Shown: positions 28,429-37,109 of the stretch, in pieces
Numbering within the stretch: the first letter of the stretch is position 1
How the letters are laid out: every line of letters starts with the position of its first letter
Assembly: GCF_019312595.1 (NCBI RefSeq)
Contig: NZ_JAHWDQ010000007.1
Coordinates: 91,769-155,768, forward strand
DNA from: Zhongshania aquimaris
GTDB taxonomy: Bacteria > Pseudomonadota > Gammaproteobacteria > Pseudomonadales > Spongiibacteraceae
Direction: 5' to 3'
DNA length: 64,000 nucleotides
Made by a program: the position numbers and the translations under genes
The notes under the pieces: model-generated
Database searches by the model: none
Told to the model about the DNA's origin: nothing
Seen by the model: the letters and a program-made list of their open reading frames with translations, nothing else

Positions 28429-28755
28429 CTAGACCAACGGCGCTACCGTCACCTTGATACCATCCATCTCGGAATTCAAAACCAGCTGACAACTCAAGCG
28501 GCTATTGGCTTGCACCTCACCGGCCATATCTAAAGTCATTTCTTCAATTTCATCGGGATTGCCGACAACCGCCTGCCAGGCCGGGTCAACATACACGTGG
28601 CAGGTAGCGCAGGCACAACCGCCGCCACAATCACCCAAAATACCATCGATACCATTTGCCCTAGCGACATCCATCATCGTTGCGCCAAGCTTGGCATTTT
28701 CGACAATCTTTTCGGTGCCATCGGTCTCGATAAAAATGATCTTAATTTCACTCAT
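28429..28755 (-). CDS. Adrenodoxin/putidaredoxin-type [2Fe-2S] ferredoxin
   Basis: 108 residues from the ATG at 28755, with AAGGAG 11 nt upstream. The cluster motif DCGGGCACATCHVYV gives C-x5-C-x2-C, and the fourth Cys lies in LSCQLVL, matching vertebrate-type ferredoxins that serve bacterial P450s. Likely partner of the P450 at 32146 and/or 8815. A ferredoxin reductase is not present in the window. It is separated from the TonB receptor gene by a terminator and lies 74 bp upstream of the KstD-like gene on the same strand. Confidence 0.88.
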   Translation of the reverse strand: MSEIKIIFIETDGTEKIVENAKLGATMMDVARANGIDGILGDCGGGCACATCHVYVDPAWQAVVGNPDEIEEMTLDMAGEVQANSRLSCQLVLNSEMDGIKVTVAPLV

Positions 28756-28820
28756 TAAGCAAACCACTCCTTAGCTTTAAATTAAACGCCAGCGCCCTTT
28801 CAGCATAAACAATCCAGAAA

Positions 28821-28860
28821 GATGAAAGCCGGCTACGCACTATTTCACTGCGTCGCCGGC
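28821..28860 (-). terminator. Rho-independent terminator after TonB-dependent receptor gene
   Basis: On the minus strand GCCGGCGACGCA pairs with TGCGTAGCCGGC (one mismatch, 9-nt loop) and is followed by a T-rich TTTCATC tract, 16 bp past the receptor stop codon. Confidence 0.75.
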
Positions 28861-28875
28861 CCCCTAATACCTTGA

Positions 28876-31185
28876 CTAGAACTGGTAAGACACCTCTACG
28901 CCATACATCGCCGGCTCACCTACTGCGGCCGCATTGTGACCAAGCGATGCACCCAAAGGCATCCCGCCCACAAAATACTCCTCGTCTAGCACGTTCTTAC
29001 CAAACACAGCGCCGGACAATTTACTGCCAAAAATATTGGCCCAGGACAGCCGCAGATTAACTAGCGTGTAACCTGGGAGTTTGGTATCTGGAGTCAGCGA
29101 ATCAGCGGAGTTAGAAAAATACATCTGCGCCTGACGATAGGCGTCCGCGCGAAGACCTATATCACCAATATGGGCATCGTTGAGAATATCTACTTGGGCC
29201 CACAGTCCCCATGTCGTTTTTGGTGTGTTGGCGACGGGGCTATAACTGTAGGTCGTACCGAATAATTCAGTCTCGCCATCGGTAAATTCAGCGTCGGTAT
29301 ACGCGCCCACGACACCGAGCTCCAAATTATGCAGTGGCATTATCGAGGCTTCAATTTCGATACCACGCACTTCCATTTCCGGCACGTTCGCGGTTACCGC
29401 AATTGACGGCGGATCACCCGGCAAAGTACCTGGCGGTGGGCTGGGGAATTCTATGCGCTGCACATCTTCTACCCATTGCTGGTAAACCGCGAGATTCAGG
29501 CGGGCAGGTCGATCCAGCACTGAGCCCTGATACTTCAAACCCGCTTCAACATCTTGCACAGATTCTTTTTCGAACTTGTTACCACCGCCGGTCGCCGTGG
29601 CGTTGACTGGCGGCGCTGAACCGTTAAAACCGCCGCTGCGGAAACTGCCGCGGGTTTTCAGGTAAGTAAAGGTGCTATCGCTGAGATCATATTCCAAGCC
29701 CAGCTCCCACGAGGGCTCTTCGAATGTTTCATCCTGCTTTTGAGCAAACCCGGCAACACCGTTGTAATCCGACTCAGCGAGCTGCTCAATTGAGACTTTC
29801 TCCTGGGTATAACGCAGCCCAGCAGTAGCGCGCAGCGCCGATGACAAGCTGTAACTCGCCTGCGCATATAATGCCGCCGTTTCGGTATCGATGCGGAAAT
29901 TATTGGTCGCATTCTGGGCGCCTTCAAAATAGGTTTGCGGCCACAGCGTATCCACGCGCATGTCCTGAATGTACAAGCCCGCGATATAGGTCAATTTGCC
30001 ATCCACGGCCTCGCCGGAAATTTGAAATTCATTGCTAAGTGAATCAACCTCAACTTCATTGCCCGCTCGACCTGTCGCCAAATTCCGCGTCGCAAAGGTT
30101 GCGTATGCCGCTCCCAAGGCAGGTTGCTCAGAGTCAGTATCAGCAGAGGTGTAACCCAAAATATTTTTTAGCTGGATGCCATCACCTAACTCATAAGTGG
30201 TGGTGTTGATAAAAACCTCATCCTCACCGATATGATCGGCGCCATAGGGATGCCGGGTTTTGTAGTAGCCAATGGCCTTCTGATCATCTACCGAGCTAGC
30301 AAGAAAACTTGATGCGGTATTTAAGGCGTAACCATTGTTTGTTTGCCCCGCCTGATAAATACTATAGACGTAAGTCGCGCCAGTATTGGTGCCATCGACG
30401 CGGGCATAGCTGTATAGGGTGGTATTTTCCAAGCGGTCGCTGGGTCGCAGGGTCAATGTCAGGCGGCCCGTGTCACGACCTAATTCACCGTGTTCCTCGC
30501 CCGTGGTGAGGTTGTCGATATAGCCATCGCGGCGAATGGAGTTAGCTGCAGCTCGAAACAATATTTTATCGTCGACGATAGGCACATTCACAACGCCTTC
30601 AAATTCACGCATATCGTAATTTCCAGCGCGCACCCGAAGCAGTGCTTCATTTTCATTGCTCGGCTTGGCTGTGGTGTACAACACCGCACCGCCAGTGGTA
30701 TTTCTTCCAAACAAGGTACCCTGTGGGCCTTTCAAAACCTGAACTGATTCAAGATCGTAAAACGTAGAGGCACCACTGATCGTTAAGGGCACTTCATTTA
30801 TGTAAGCGACTACCGCTGACGGCGAGCCACTAAAGGTATCCGCTGATTGGCCGCGGATAGAGTAGGTTAAGGAGTTATTGCCCTGAGTTTGGCGAATCGT
30901 CAATCCTGGTACCGCAATTTGCAAATCGGAGTCGGTTTTAATTTGCCGCTCGGTCATCTGCTCGGCACCAATCGCCGACACTGCAATCGGTACTTTGGCA
31001 AGACTCTCATCTTTTCGACGGGCGGTTACCATCACTTCTTCGATTTCTCCAGCGGCAGGTCCAGCTGCACCCGCCGCAGATGTTTGCGCATACGTCGGTG
31101 CGGCAATGGCCGCCATTGCTATAAATAAAGCTGAGCGCGAGAAGTGGTGTTGATCTTCTATTTTTTGTTTTATTTTATTATTCAT
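28876..31185 (-). CDS. TonB-dependent outer-membrane receptor
   Basis: 769 residues from the ATG at 31185 (GGAGACG 7 nt upstream; an earlier in-frame start at 31218 is less likely). A signal peptide is visible: positive N terminus, hydrophobic ALFIAMAAIAA and an A-x-A-type end at TYAQ. The plug domain has EIEEVMVTARRKDESLAKVP (TonB-box region), VPGLTIRQTQG, SVQVLKGPQGTLFGRNTTGG. The barrel ends in YGVEVSYQF with C-terminal Phe. This resembles the large catabolic receptor group of Sphingomonads and marine gammaproteobacteria, which import hydrophobic compounds. It probably takes up the substrate of this region. Confidence 0.92.
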   Translation of the reverse strand: MNNKIKQKIEDQHHFSRSALFIAMAAIAAPTYAQTSAAGAAGPAAGEIEEVMVTARRKDESLAKVPIAVSAIGAEQMTERQIKTDSDLQIAVPGLTIRQTQGNNSLTYSIRGQSADTFSGSPSAVVAYINEVPLTISGASTFYDLESVQVLKGPQGTLFGRNTTGGAVLYTTAKPSNENEALLRVRAGNYDMREFEGVVNVPIVDDKILFRAAANSIRRDGYIDNLTTGEEHGELGRDTGRLTLTLRPSDRLENTTLYSYARVDGTNTGATYVYSIYQAGQTNNGYALNTASSFLASSVDDQKAIGYYKTRHPYGADHIGEDEVFINTTTYELGDGIQLKNILGYTSADTDSEQPALGAAYATFATRNLATGRAGNEVEVDSLSNEFQISGEAVDGKLTYIAGLYIQDMRVDTLWPQTYFEGAQNATNNFRIDTETAALYAQASYSLSSALRATAGLRYTQEKVSIEQLAESDYNGVAGFAQKQDETFEEPSWELGLEYDLSDSTFTYLKTRGSFRSGGFNGSAPPVNATATGGGNKFEKESVQDVEAGLKYQGSVLDRPARLNLAVYQQWVEDVQRIEFPSPPPGTLPGDPPSIAVTANVPEMEVRGIEIEASIMPLHNLELGVVGAYTDAEFTDGETELFGTTYSYSPVANTPKTTWGLWAQVDILNDAHIGDIGLRADAYRQAQMYFSNSADSLTPDTKLPGYTLVNLRLSWANIFGSKLSGAVFGKNVLDEEYFVGGMPLGASLGHNAAAVGEPAMYGVEVSYQF

Positions 31186-31268
31186 TGCGACGTCTCCAAT
31201 CACAGTTACCACGGTCATAGTTGAAGCATTTCCGCTCCAAGTTTTTATTAGAATTAAAAATGAATTAT

Positions 31269-32114
31269 TTATTCAAACGAGGCGATAGCAGCTGAACGCG
31301 CGTCAAATAATTCTTGCAGGTGATTTACCGGATCACCAGCGGTGATACCGCCATCAATGGGCAGCACCACTCCAGTAATTTGCGCCGCCTTCTCGCTACA
31401 TATAAACAGTGCAGTTTGCGCAACATCCACAGGACGACCATGGCGTTTTAGTGGCTGATTTGAATCCCACACCGGCGCCAATGCTTCACGAATTCTTACC
31501 ATTTGCTCACTGCTCATTCCCGGAATGGTAAAGGCCGTTAAGGGTGTACGAATATGCCCCGGCGCCATGGCACAAACACGGATTCCGTATTCAGCAAAAT
31601 CAATAGCAGAGCATTTGGTGAAATGGATAACCGCGGCCTTTGAAACGCGGTAGCTCATCAAAGCCTGGCCTGGGACAATACCGGCGATGGAGGCGTTATT
31701 TAATATCACGCCGCCGCCATTTTTGGCCATATATCGAGCGGCACATTGGCTGCCAATCATTACACCACGCAAATTTACGCCAATCACTTTCTCAAAATCA
31801 GCCATATCATCGTCCAGGAAACGAGGATATTGCGCGCCGGAAATACCGGCGTTGTTAAACATAATATCGAGACCGCCAAAGGTGGCGACGGCGAATTCAA
31901 CGAGGTTTTCAATATCTGCTTTGCTTGAAGTATCAGTGTGTTTAAAGCGCGTATTTTCACCCAGCTTGGCTGCGAGGGCCTCGCCCACCTCGGCATTGAT
32001 ATCGGCAATCACAACTTTAGCGCCCTGCTGAGCAAACAACTCCGCGGTGGCTTCGCCAATCCCACTGGCACCACCGGTAATGATGGCAACCTTTCCCTCT
32101 AATTCTTTGCTCAT
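31269..32114 (-). CDS. Short-chain dehydrogenase/reductase
   Basis: 281 residues from the ATG at 32114 with GGAGACAGGA upstream. Motifs: TGGASGIGEATAELF, NNAGISGAQYP, ILNNASIAG (catalytic Ser region) and MSYRVSKAAVIHF (YxxxK), then APGHIRTPL and VVLPIDGG. It has about 30 extra C-terminal residues (NHLQELFDARSAAIASFE). Likely oxidises an alcohol made by the P450 encoded 31 bp upstream, since the two genes are probably cotranscribed. The TonB receptor gene follows after an 83-bp gap. Confidence 0.88.
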   Translation of the reverse strand: MSKELEGKVAIITGGASGIGEATAELFAQQGAKVVIADINAEVGEALAAKLGENTRFKHTDTSSKADIENLVEFAVATFGGLDIMFNNAGISGAQYPRFLDDDMADFEKVIGVNLRGVMIGSQCAARYMAKNGGGVILNNASIAGIVPGQALMSYRVSKAAVIHFTKCSAIDFAEYGIRVCAMAPGHIRTPLTAFTIPGMSSEQMVRIREALAPVWDSNQPLKRHGRPVDVAQTALFICSEKAAQITGVVLPIDGGITAGDPVNHLQELFDARSAAIASFE

Positions 32115-32145
32115 TCCTGTCTCCACCCGATATGGATATATGCAG

Positions 32146-33453
32146 CTAAACCCTGCGCTCTAACAACATCGGCAAACTTTCGATGGTGTGAGTTGCGACG
32201 GTTGGCTGGTATTTAAGTTCGTCCATGGGGATGGCGAGCTTGATATTTTTAACTCGTTTAATCAGTTCTTTTGCCGCCACATTGATTTCCATTCTGGCCA
32301 GGGAGGCGCCAATGCAGCGGTGAATACCAACACCAAATGCGACATGAGAACCGAGATTGCCGCGACCAGTATCAAACTGCTGCGGACATTCGAATCGTGT
32401 TTCATCGGCATTGCCAGAGGCGTACAACACCAGCATATGGGCGCCTTTAGGTAGCTTTTGGCCTCCTAATTCGGTTTCGCAAGTCGTCATTTTAGCCAAG
32501 CCCCTGACCGGCGGTGCATAGCGCAGCAACTCCTCGACAAATCGATTCATATAGCGGCTATCTTCAACATTGTCGTAAAGCTCTTGGGCCAGTTCCGGCT
32601 TGGTGGCAAGAATAAAAAGGAGGTTGCCAATCGCCGTTGCGGTGGTGTCGTTACCGGCAATAATCAGGGCGCGAATAAGCGATACTGCTTCGGCAAAGGT
32701 CAGTTTTTCACCATCTTCTGTCGAGGCGTGCACAAGATCAGAGATCATATCCTCACGGGGGCTTTGTTCTCTGTCTTTCATCTGGGCGATGATAAAATTC
32801 TGCAGATCGCAAATTTCTTTGGCATTGGCAATCATCGACTCGCGGTTTTGCATACGACCGATTTGCGCGGTAATCGCCACAGACCAGCGAGATATTTTTT
32901 CGCCGTTATATTGATCTATGCCCATTTGCTCGCAAATCACCGCAATGGTCAGCGGAATAGCAAACTCTTTAACGCCGTCTACCACATTGCCGTTGGCGGC
33001 TTTTTCGGCAAATTTATCCGCTAAGTCAGCAACAATTTTGGTGATACCCGGCTCTAAAGCTTTAACGCGATGGGCGGTGAATGCCTTTTCCAATAGCTTT
33101 CTAATACGGGTGTGATATGGCGGGTCGCTTTTAATCGCGTCTGAAAAAAAGCCGCCACCCTCGCGTTCCAGTATTTCTTTAAACTCTTCGAAATAGCCAC
33201 TGGCGTATTGTGCTTCGTAGCCATGTTTATCTGAGTAGGTATCGGGGTCGCGCAATAGCGTAACGATATCTTCGTAGCGAGACACCAACCACATACCGAG
33301 CTTGGCGTCGAAATGCACCGGCTCTTCGCTGCGCAAAGTTTGATAAAACGAGGTGGGATACGCTTGGATCAGCGGATCAGTTAACGACAAATCCGCAAGT
33401 GGTTTGCCGCTGTAAGGGCAAGCTGATCCTGCCGAAGGCTGGCTTGAATTCAT
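32146..33453 (-). CDS. Cytochrome P450 (second of two)
   Basis: 435 residues with all P450 landmarks: LIIAGNDTTATAIGNLLF (I helix), EELLRYAPPVRG (ExxR), a GTGRG-like DTGRGNLGSHVAF approach and AFGVGIHRCIGASLARME with heme Cys at about residue 380. It resembles soluble class I bacterial P450s such as those acting on steroids, terpenes or fatty acids. GAGG precedes the ATG. It probably begins an operon with the SDR and TonB receptor. The divergence from the other P450 (8815) suggests a different hydroxylation step. Electron supply is inferred from the ferredoxin at 28429. Confidence 0.92.
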   Translation of the reverse strand: MNSSQPSAGSACPYSGKPLADLSLTDPLIQAYPTSFYQTLRSEEPVHFDAKLGMWLVSRYEDIVTLLRDPDTYSDKHGYEAQYASGYFEEFKEILEREGGGFFSDAIKSDPPYHTRIRKLLEKAFTAHRVKALEPGITKIVADLADKFAEKAANGNVVDGVKEFAIPLTIAVICEQMGIDQYNGEKISRWSVAITAQIGRMQNRESMIANAKEICDLQNFIIAQMKDREQSPREDMISDLVHASTEDGEKLTFAEAVSLIRALIIAGNDTTATAIGNLLFILATKPELAQELYDNVEDSRYMNRFVEELLRYAPPVRGLAKMTTCETELGGQKLPKGAHMLVLYASGNADETRFECPQQFDTGRGNLGSHVAFGVGIHRCIGASLARMEINVAAKELIKRVKNIKLAIPMDELKYQPTVATHTIESLPMLLERRV

Positions 33454-33489
33454 ATTTTTACCTCAAAGTATGAAAAGGCGATATCACGA

Positions 33490-34527
33490 TCACTGCAGCA
33501 AACGCGATCCCGCATTATAAAATTCATGTTGTTGTGCGCTTTCTTCAAGCTGTGTAGATGCCGCGCGCTGACTTGATCGGTATTCACGGGGCCCAACTTT
33601 GTACACCTGCTTAAACAGGCGGCTAAAGTGCGCCGGGCTTTTAAAGCCCACTCGAAAAGCGATTTCCGCTATCGAAATTTCTGTTGGACTTGTGTTCGAT
33701 AGCCATTGATGGGCATTTTTTAAGCGCCAATCCCAAACCAGTGACGAGAAGGACGTGTCGTGTTGTTTTAATAGATGCGATAGATAGCGCTGCGAAATTT
33801 TGCAGGCATCAGCCACTTTGGCCGCATTTAGCTTTGGATCTGAAAGATGAATTTCAACGAAACGCATTACATCCTGAAAGCGCTTTTCAGACAGCGAAAC
33901 CCGCTCTTTGGTACTGCCGTCGCAATCATTTAAGGCTTCCGTAATCACGGAAAGCGCACTATCAAGCAACAGCTGTTCAATTCGTGGAGACAGCGCCGCA
34001 TCACCGTCATTGAAAATATCCGCCAGCATGCGCTCTGCAATCGCCAACTCGCGACTGCTCGTAGGCATGGTAAATCCTTCCTTGATCTCATGCGGGAAGA
34101 ACTGACGAAACACATGGGTGGGAACAATGACATGCAGCACTTCGTGCACCGAGCTGTCATCGATTGTGCATTCAATTGTAAACGGCGACATAGACTTGGT
34201 AATAACAAAGTCACCGGGCTTTGCGGTACAGTTCGCCGCTTGGTATGACAAATTCATACCGCCACGTTTTACAAACCACAGCACCATGACATCGGTGGCG
34301 TCTTCGCGGATATGATTCCAGGACCGCCGGAAGAATAATCGCGACTTTGAGCGCAGCCGAATGATGGAGCAAGAGCCCACCGACTTTTTATCGGCGCGAA
34401 CATCAATAGCAGACCCAGCGTCTATAGTGTAGTCGCCCAAGTAATACTCCTGATTATTCTCACCCCGAAAGGTGTTCTGACATTCTTGGTAATTGCGCTC
34501 ATCGAACGCAAAGAGTGTTTCAGTCAT
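33490..34527 (-). CDS. AraC family transcriptional activator
   Basis: 345 residues. The N-terminal part (to about 200) resembles the AraC_binding_2 ligand/dimer domain (SWNHIREDATDVMVLWFVKRGG, GDFVITKSMSPFTIE). The C-terminal AraC DNA-binding domain has two helix-turn-helix motifs: LNAAKVADACKISQRYLSHL and ISIAEIAFRVGFKSPAHFSR, then FKQVYKVGPREYR. It lies directly upstream of the P450-SDR-TonB receptor genes on the same strand (36-bp gap) and is the obvious candidate for their substrate-responsive activator. An autoregulatory promoter should lie in the 229-bp gap upstream (34528-34756). Confidence 0.9.
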   Translation of the reverse strand: MTETLFAFDERNYQECQNTFRGENNQEYYLGDYTIDAGSAIDVRADKKSVGSCSIIRLRSKSRLFFRRSWNHIREDATDVMVLWFVKRGGMNLSYQAANCTAKPGDFVITKSMSPFTIECTIDDSSVHEVLHVIVPTHVFRQFFPHEIKEGFTMPTSSRELAIAERMLADIFNDGDAALSPRIEQLLLDSALSVITEALNDCDGSTKERVSLSEKRFQDVMRFVEIHLSDPKLNAAKVADACKISQRYLSHLLKQHDTSFSSLVWDWRLKNAHQWLSNTSPTEISIAEIAFRVGFKSPAHFSRLFKQVYKVGPREYRSSQRAASTQLEESAQQHEFYNAGSRLLQ

Positions 34528-34756
34528 GGCTAGTCACCACCGCGTCGCTAATTATTTTAGTTGCGGCCAGTTAGAAAGTCCGAGTGGCTCTAAAGATACT
34601 CATTGCTCAAATCTTACTCAACAGCGTTGTTTAACTATATTACCGGACGACATGACTGTCTATTCGAGGGACGTCAAACTGTAGACATTTCGCGCAAACA
34701 ATTGACCACTCACACGGGCAGAGGGCGAAGGCAGGGGCGTAATGTTAATACCGAAG

Positions 34757-35641
34757 TTAATCGCGGAGCTCGTCTACCAAGCCCCACGCTAGGGCCGTCT
34801 GGGCATTGATACGCCGCCCGCTCAACACCATCCAAGCCGTGCGCTGACGCCCTATACGACGCGCAATACCGACCGTGCCGCCCGCGCCTGGTATTAAGCC
34901 GAGCTGCAGTTCGGGCAACTGGAAATAGCTTTTAGAGTGAGCGACGACTTTTGACGCAAAGGCTGGCAACTCAACACCTGAGCCAATACACGCGCCGTGC
35001 AGATAAAAACTGACCCGCTCACGCAGCTTGTCGATTAAACGTGCGGGGCTGTGGACGGTGCGCACCCAATGGGCAGTTACCGGATCGGGTGAACTGCCAA
35101 ACTCTCGCAGTTCGCCGCCCACGCTGAAACAAGCTCCGACCGCATCAAAGTGTAACTCTTGCAATGACTCATCGGCTTCAAGCACCTGCAATGCTTCAAT
35201 AAAAGCATCACGCATGGGCAGGGATATCGAGTTTCTGAGTTCAGGTCTATTCAAGCTTGCGGTCATCCGCGCACCGTCGCGATGTAATAACAGTGCATCA
35301 CCTTCGCTATCCGGCCACGTTTCATCTGACTGCTGCGCTTGCCGCCATGACGCAAACTCTGGCCCGCCCTGCAAGGTCGAATAGGCTAGTGATTCCACAT
35401 CCAAGCCCTGAGCCGCCGGCAACGTTTCATTTATCCGCAACACCTGCACCAAGACCAAGGCAGCTTGGGGCCATTTTGCAATTCGCGCCTCTATACTTTT
35501 TGCCGCGGCCTCATCGCCGACGATGACATCTGCGTTAACAGCCGAACCATCGCCATAGGCAATTACCGGCAGGGTTTGACGCATTAACCAGCCCTCAGCG
35601 CTTGGCAACTGCTGTATCGGAAAGATCAAGGCTGTGTCCAT
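34757..35641 (-). CDS. Enoyl-CoA hydratase/isomerase family protein with N-terminal extension
   Basis: 294 residues. Crotonase motifs begin near residue 115: ARMTASLNRPELRNSISL, GACFSVGGELREFG, HGACIGSGVELPAFAS and LPELQLGLIPGAGGTVGI, which keeps the catalytic-type Glu in LPEL. The C terminus is short (ends at GLVDELRD), so the usual C-terminal helices are truncated. The first 110 residues are an added segment with no clear domain (LVLVQVLRINETLPAAQGL). It may be a specialised hydratase or ring-opening hydrolase. It is the last gene of a four-gene minus-strand operon with the amidohydrolase, CoA-transferase and SDR. Confidence 0.8.
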   Translation of the reverse strand: MDTALIFPIQQLPSAEGWLMRQTLPVIAYGDGSAVNADVIVGDEAAAKSIEARIAKWPQAALVLVQVLRINETLPAAQGLDVESLAYSTLQGGPEFASWRQAQQSDETWPDSEGDALLLHRDGARMTASLNRPELRNSISLPMRDAFIEALQVLEADESLQELHFDAVGACFSVGGELREFGSSPDPVTAHWVRTVHSPARLIDKLRERVSFYLHGACIGSGVELPAFASKVVAHSKSYFQLPELQLGLIPGAGGTVGIARRIGRQRTAWMVLSGRRINAQTALAWGLVDELRD

Positions 35642-35663
35642 TGCAATTCACTTTCTAGGAAAA

Positions 35664-37109
35664 CTAACATTTATTATTTGCACGCTCGTAAATCGGCTGA
35701 CCAGCACAAAATGTCTTCGCCACATGACGAGCGTCAAGCTCATCCAGTACGGTTACCCAGTCACAATCCATTAAACAAAGATCGGCTAATTGACCGACCT
35801 CAAGTTCGCGCAATCCACCGCCTGGACGATGAAGGTCTCCGCCATATAAGGCCAAGGCTTGCTGCGCGGATAAATTTTCCTGATGACCAAATGTATAGCC
35901 ACTTTTGGAGCGCCGGTTTACCGCCGCCTTCATGCTGGCCCAAGGGTCCACCGCGCCATAGGGCGCATCGCTACCGCCAGCCAATGCCACACCCGCCTTG
36001 AGAAACCCCGCGCCGCGATATAAAAAAGGCTGATCGTCTATATCTACATCTTGCCGATATTGATCGCCCCGCTCTGCAATAAAGTGGGGCTGAGTGACTA
36101 CCGTCACCCCCAAGTCCGCCAGTATCTCCAGGGCATAGCTATCGGCGACCGCCGCGTGTTCAATACGGTCACCCACCATGCCACCCGCCTCGTCCAAGGC
36201 CGCCAGTGCGAAATACAATTCGACCCGAGTGACGCAGTGGATTGCCACCACCCGGCCATGCTCGTGGGCATCTTGAATGCGCGCCGTAAATTCATCTAGC
36301 TCCGGTAAGCGCGCCTCTCGTAAATACAGTTTTACCGCGCCCACACTTATCCGCTCATTGCCGACGATATTGTGCAGGGCATTATTGCCCATGACCAACA
36401 ATCGCTGCCGGAAATAGCCGCTCTCAAGCTGCTCGCTCAAGCTTTGCCAGGTGGCCAAATTATTATTCACGCCGGTATCAGTCACTGCGCTAATGCCCAT
36501 GCTCGCCAACTGCGCTGACAAGCTTGCGAGAGATTGTCGCGGCCCTTGAAAACGCTGACCCAACCAGGCATCTAAATTAATAAAGCGTCCAGTCAACTGG
36601 CCGTGCGCATCGCGCTCTGCGCCCTCTGGCAGCACTTCGTCCGAAGACAACTTTAGCGCCGCAATCGCCGCCGAATTAAACACCCACATCATGCCGCTGC
36701 GGTGCTGAATTCGCACAATACGATCGTCACAGCAGCGATCTAACCAATGGCGATCTAATGATTCGCAAACACTTTCATGAAAGCCCACCCCGCGAATCGG
36801 ATCGGCGTTACGGCGCAATTGTGCACGCAAACACTTAAACAAGGCTTCTTCGTCGGCCACATCCTCTGGTCCACAGCGCACTGAGGCACCCGCCGATGCG
36901 GTGGCGAATAGATGTAAGTGATGATCGTGTAAACCGGGCAGTAGCGCGCAGCTCGCAGCGTCAATTAATCTTTCATCGCCCCCCAGCAAAAGCTGGTTGG
37001 CTTTTTCTACAATACGGCCACCGGCAATACGAAGGTCGACACACTCCCCCGACACAAGCTGGGCTTGGCGAATAAGAAATCGAGTATCCGCACTAGCCGC
37101 TGCAGTCAT
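35664..37109 (-). CDS. Amidohydrolase family 3 (YtcJ-like) metal-dependent hydrolase
   Basis: 481 residues from the ATG at 37109, whose ATGA overlaps the stop of the CoA-transferase gene, indicating translational coupling. A longer frame extends upstream but only covers the coding sequence of that gene, so it is rejected. Motifs: LLPGLHDHHLHLFATAS (HxH metal ligands), VVAIHCVTRVELYF, RIEHAAVADSYALE, VTVVTQPHFI, and LAGGSDAPYGAVDPWASM (catalytic Asp). YtcJ-like enzymes hydrolyse N-acyl or cyclic amide/ester substrates; the reaction here is unknown. Together with the coupled CoA-transferase this looks like a specialised module. Confidence 0.83.
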   Translation of the reverse strand: MTAAASADTRFLIRQAQLVSGECVDLRIAGGRIVEKANQLLLGGDERLIDAASCALLPGLHDHHLHLFATASAGASVRCGPEDVADEEALFKCLRAQLRRNADPIRGVGFHESVCESLDRHWLDRCCDDRIVRIQHRSGMMWVFNSAAIAALKLSSDEVLPEGAERDAHGQLTGRFINLDAWLGQRFQGPRQSLASLSAQLASMGISAVTDTGVNNNLATWQSLSEQLESGYFRQRLLVMGNNALHNIVGNERISVGAVKLYLREARLPELDEFTARIQDAHEHGRVVAIHCVTRVELYFALAALDEAGGMVGDRIEHAAVADSYALEILADLGVTVVTQPHFIAERGDQYRQDVDIDDQPFLYRGAGFLKAGVALAGGSDAPYGAVDPWASMKAAVNRRSKSGYTFGHQENLSAQQALALYGGDLHRPGGGLRELEVGQLADLCLMDCDWVTVLDELDARHVAKTFCAGQPIYERANNKC

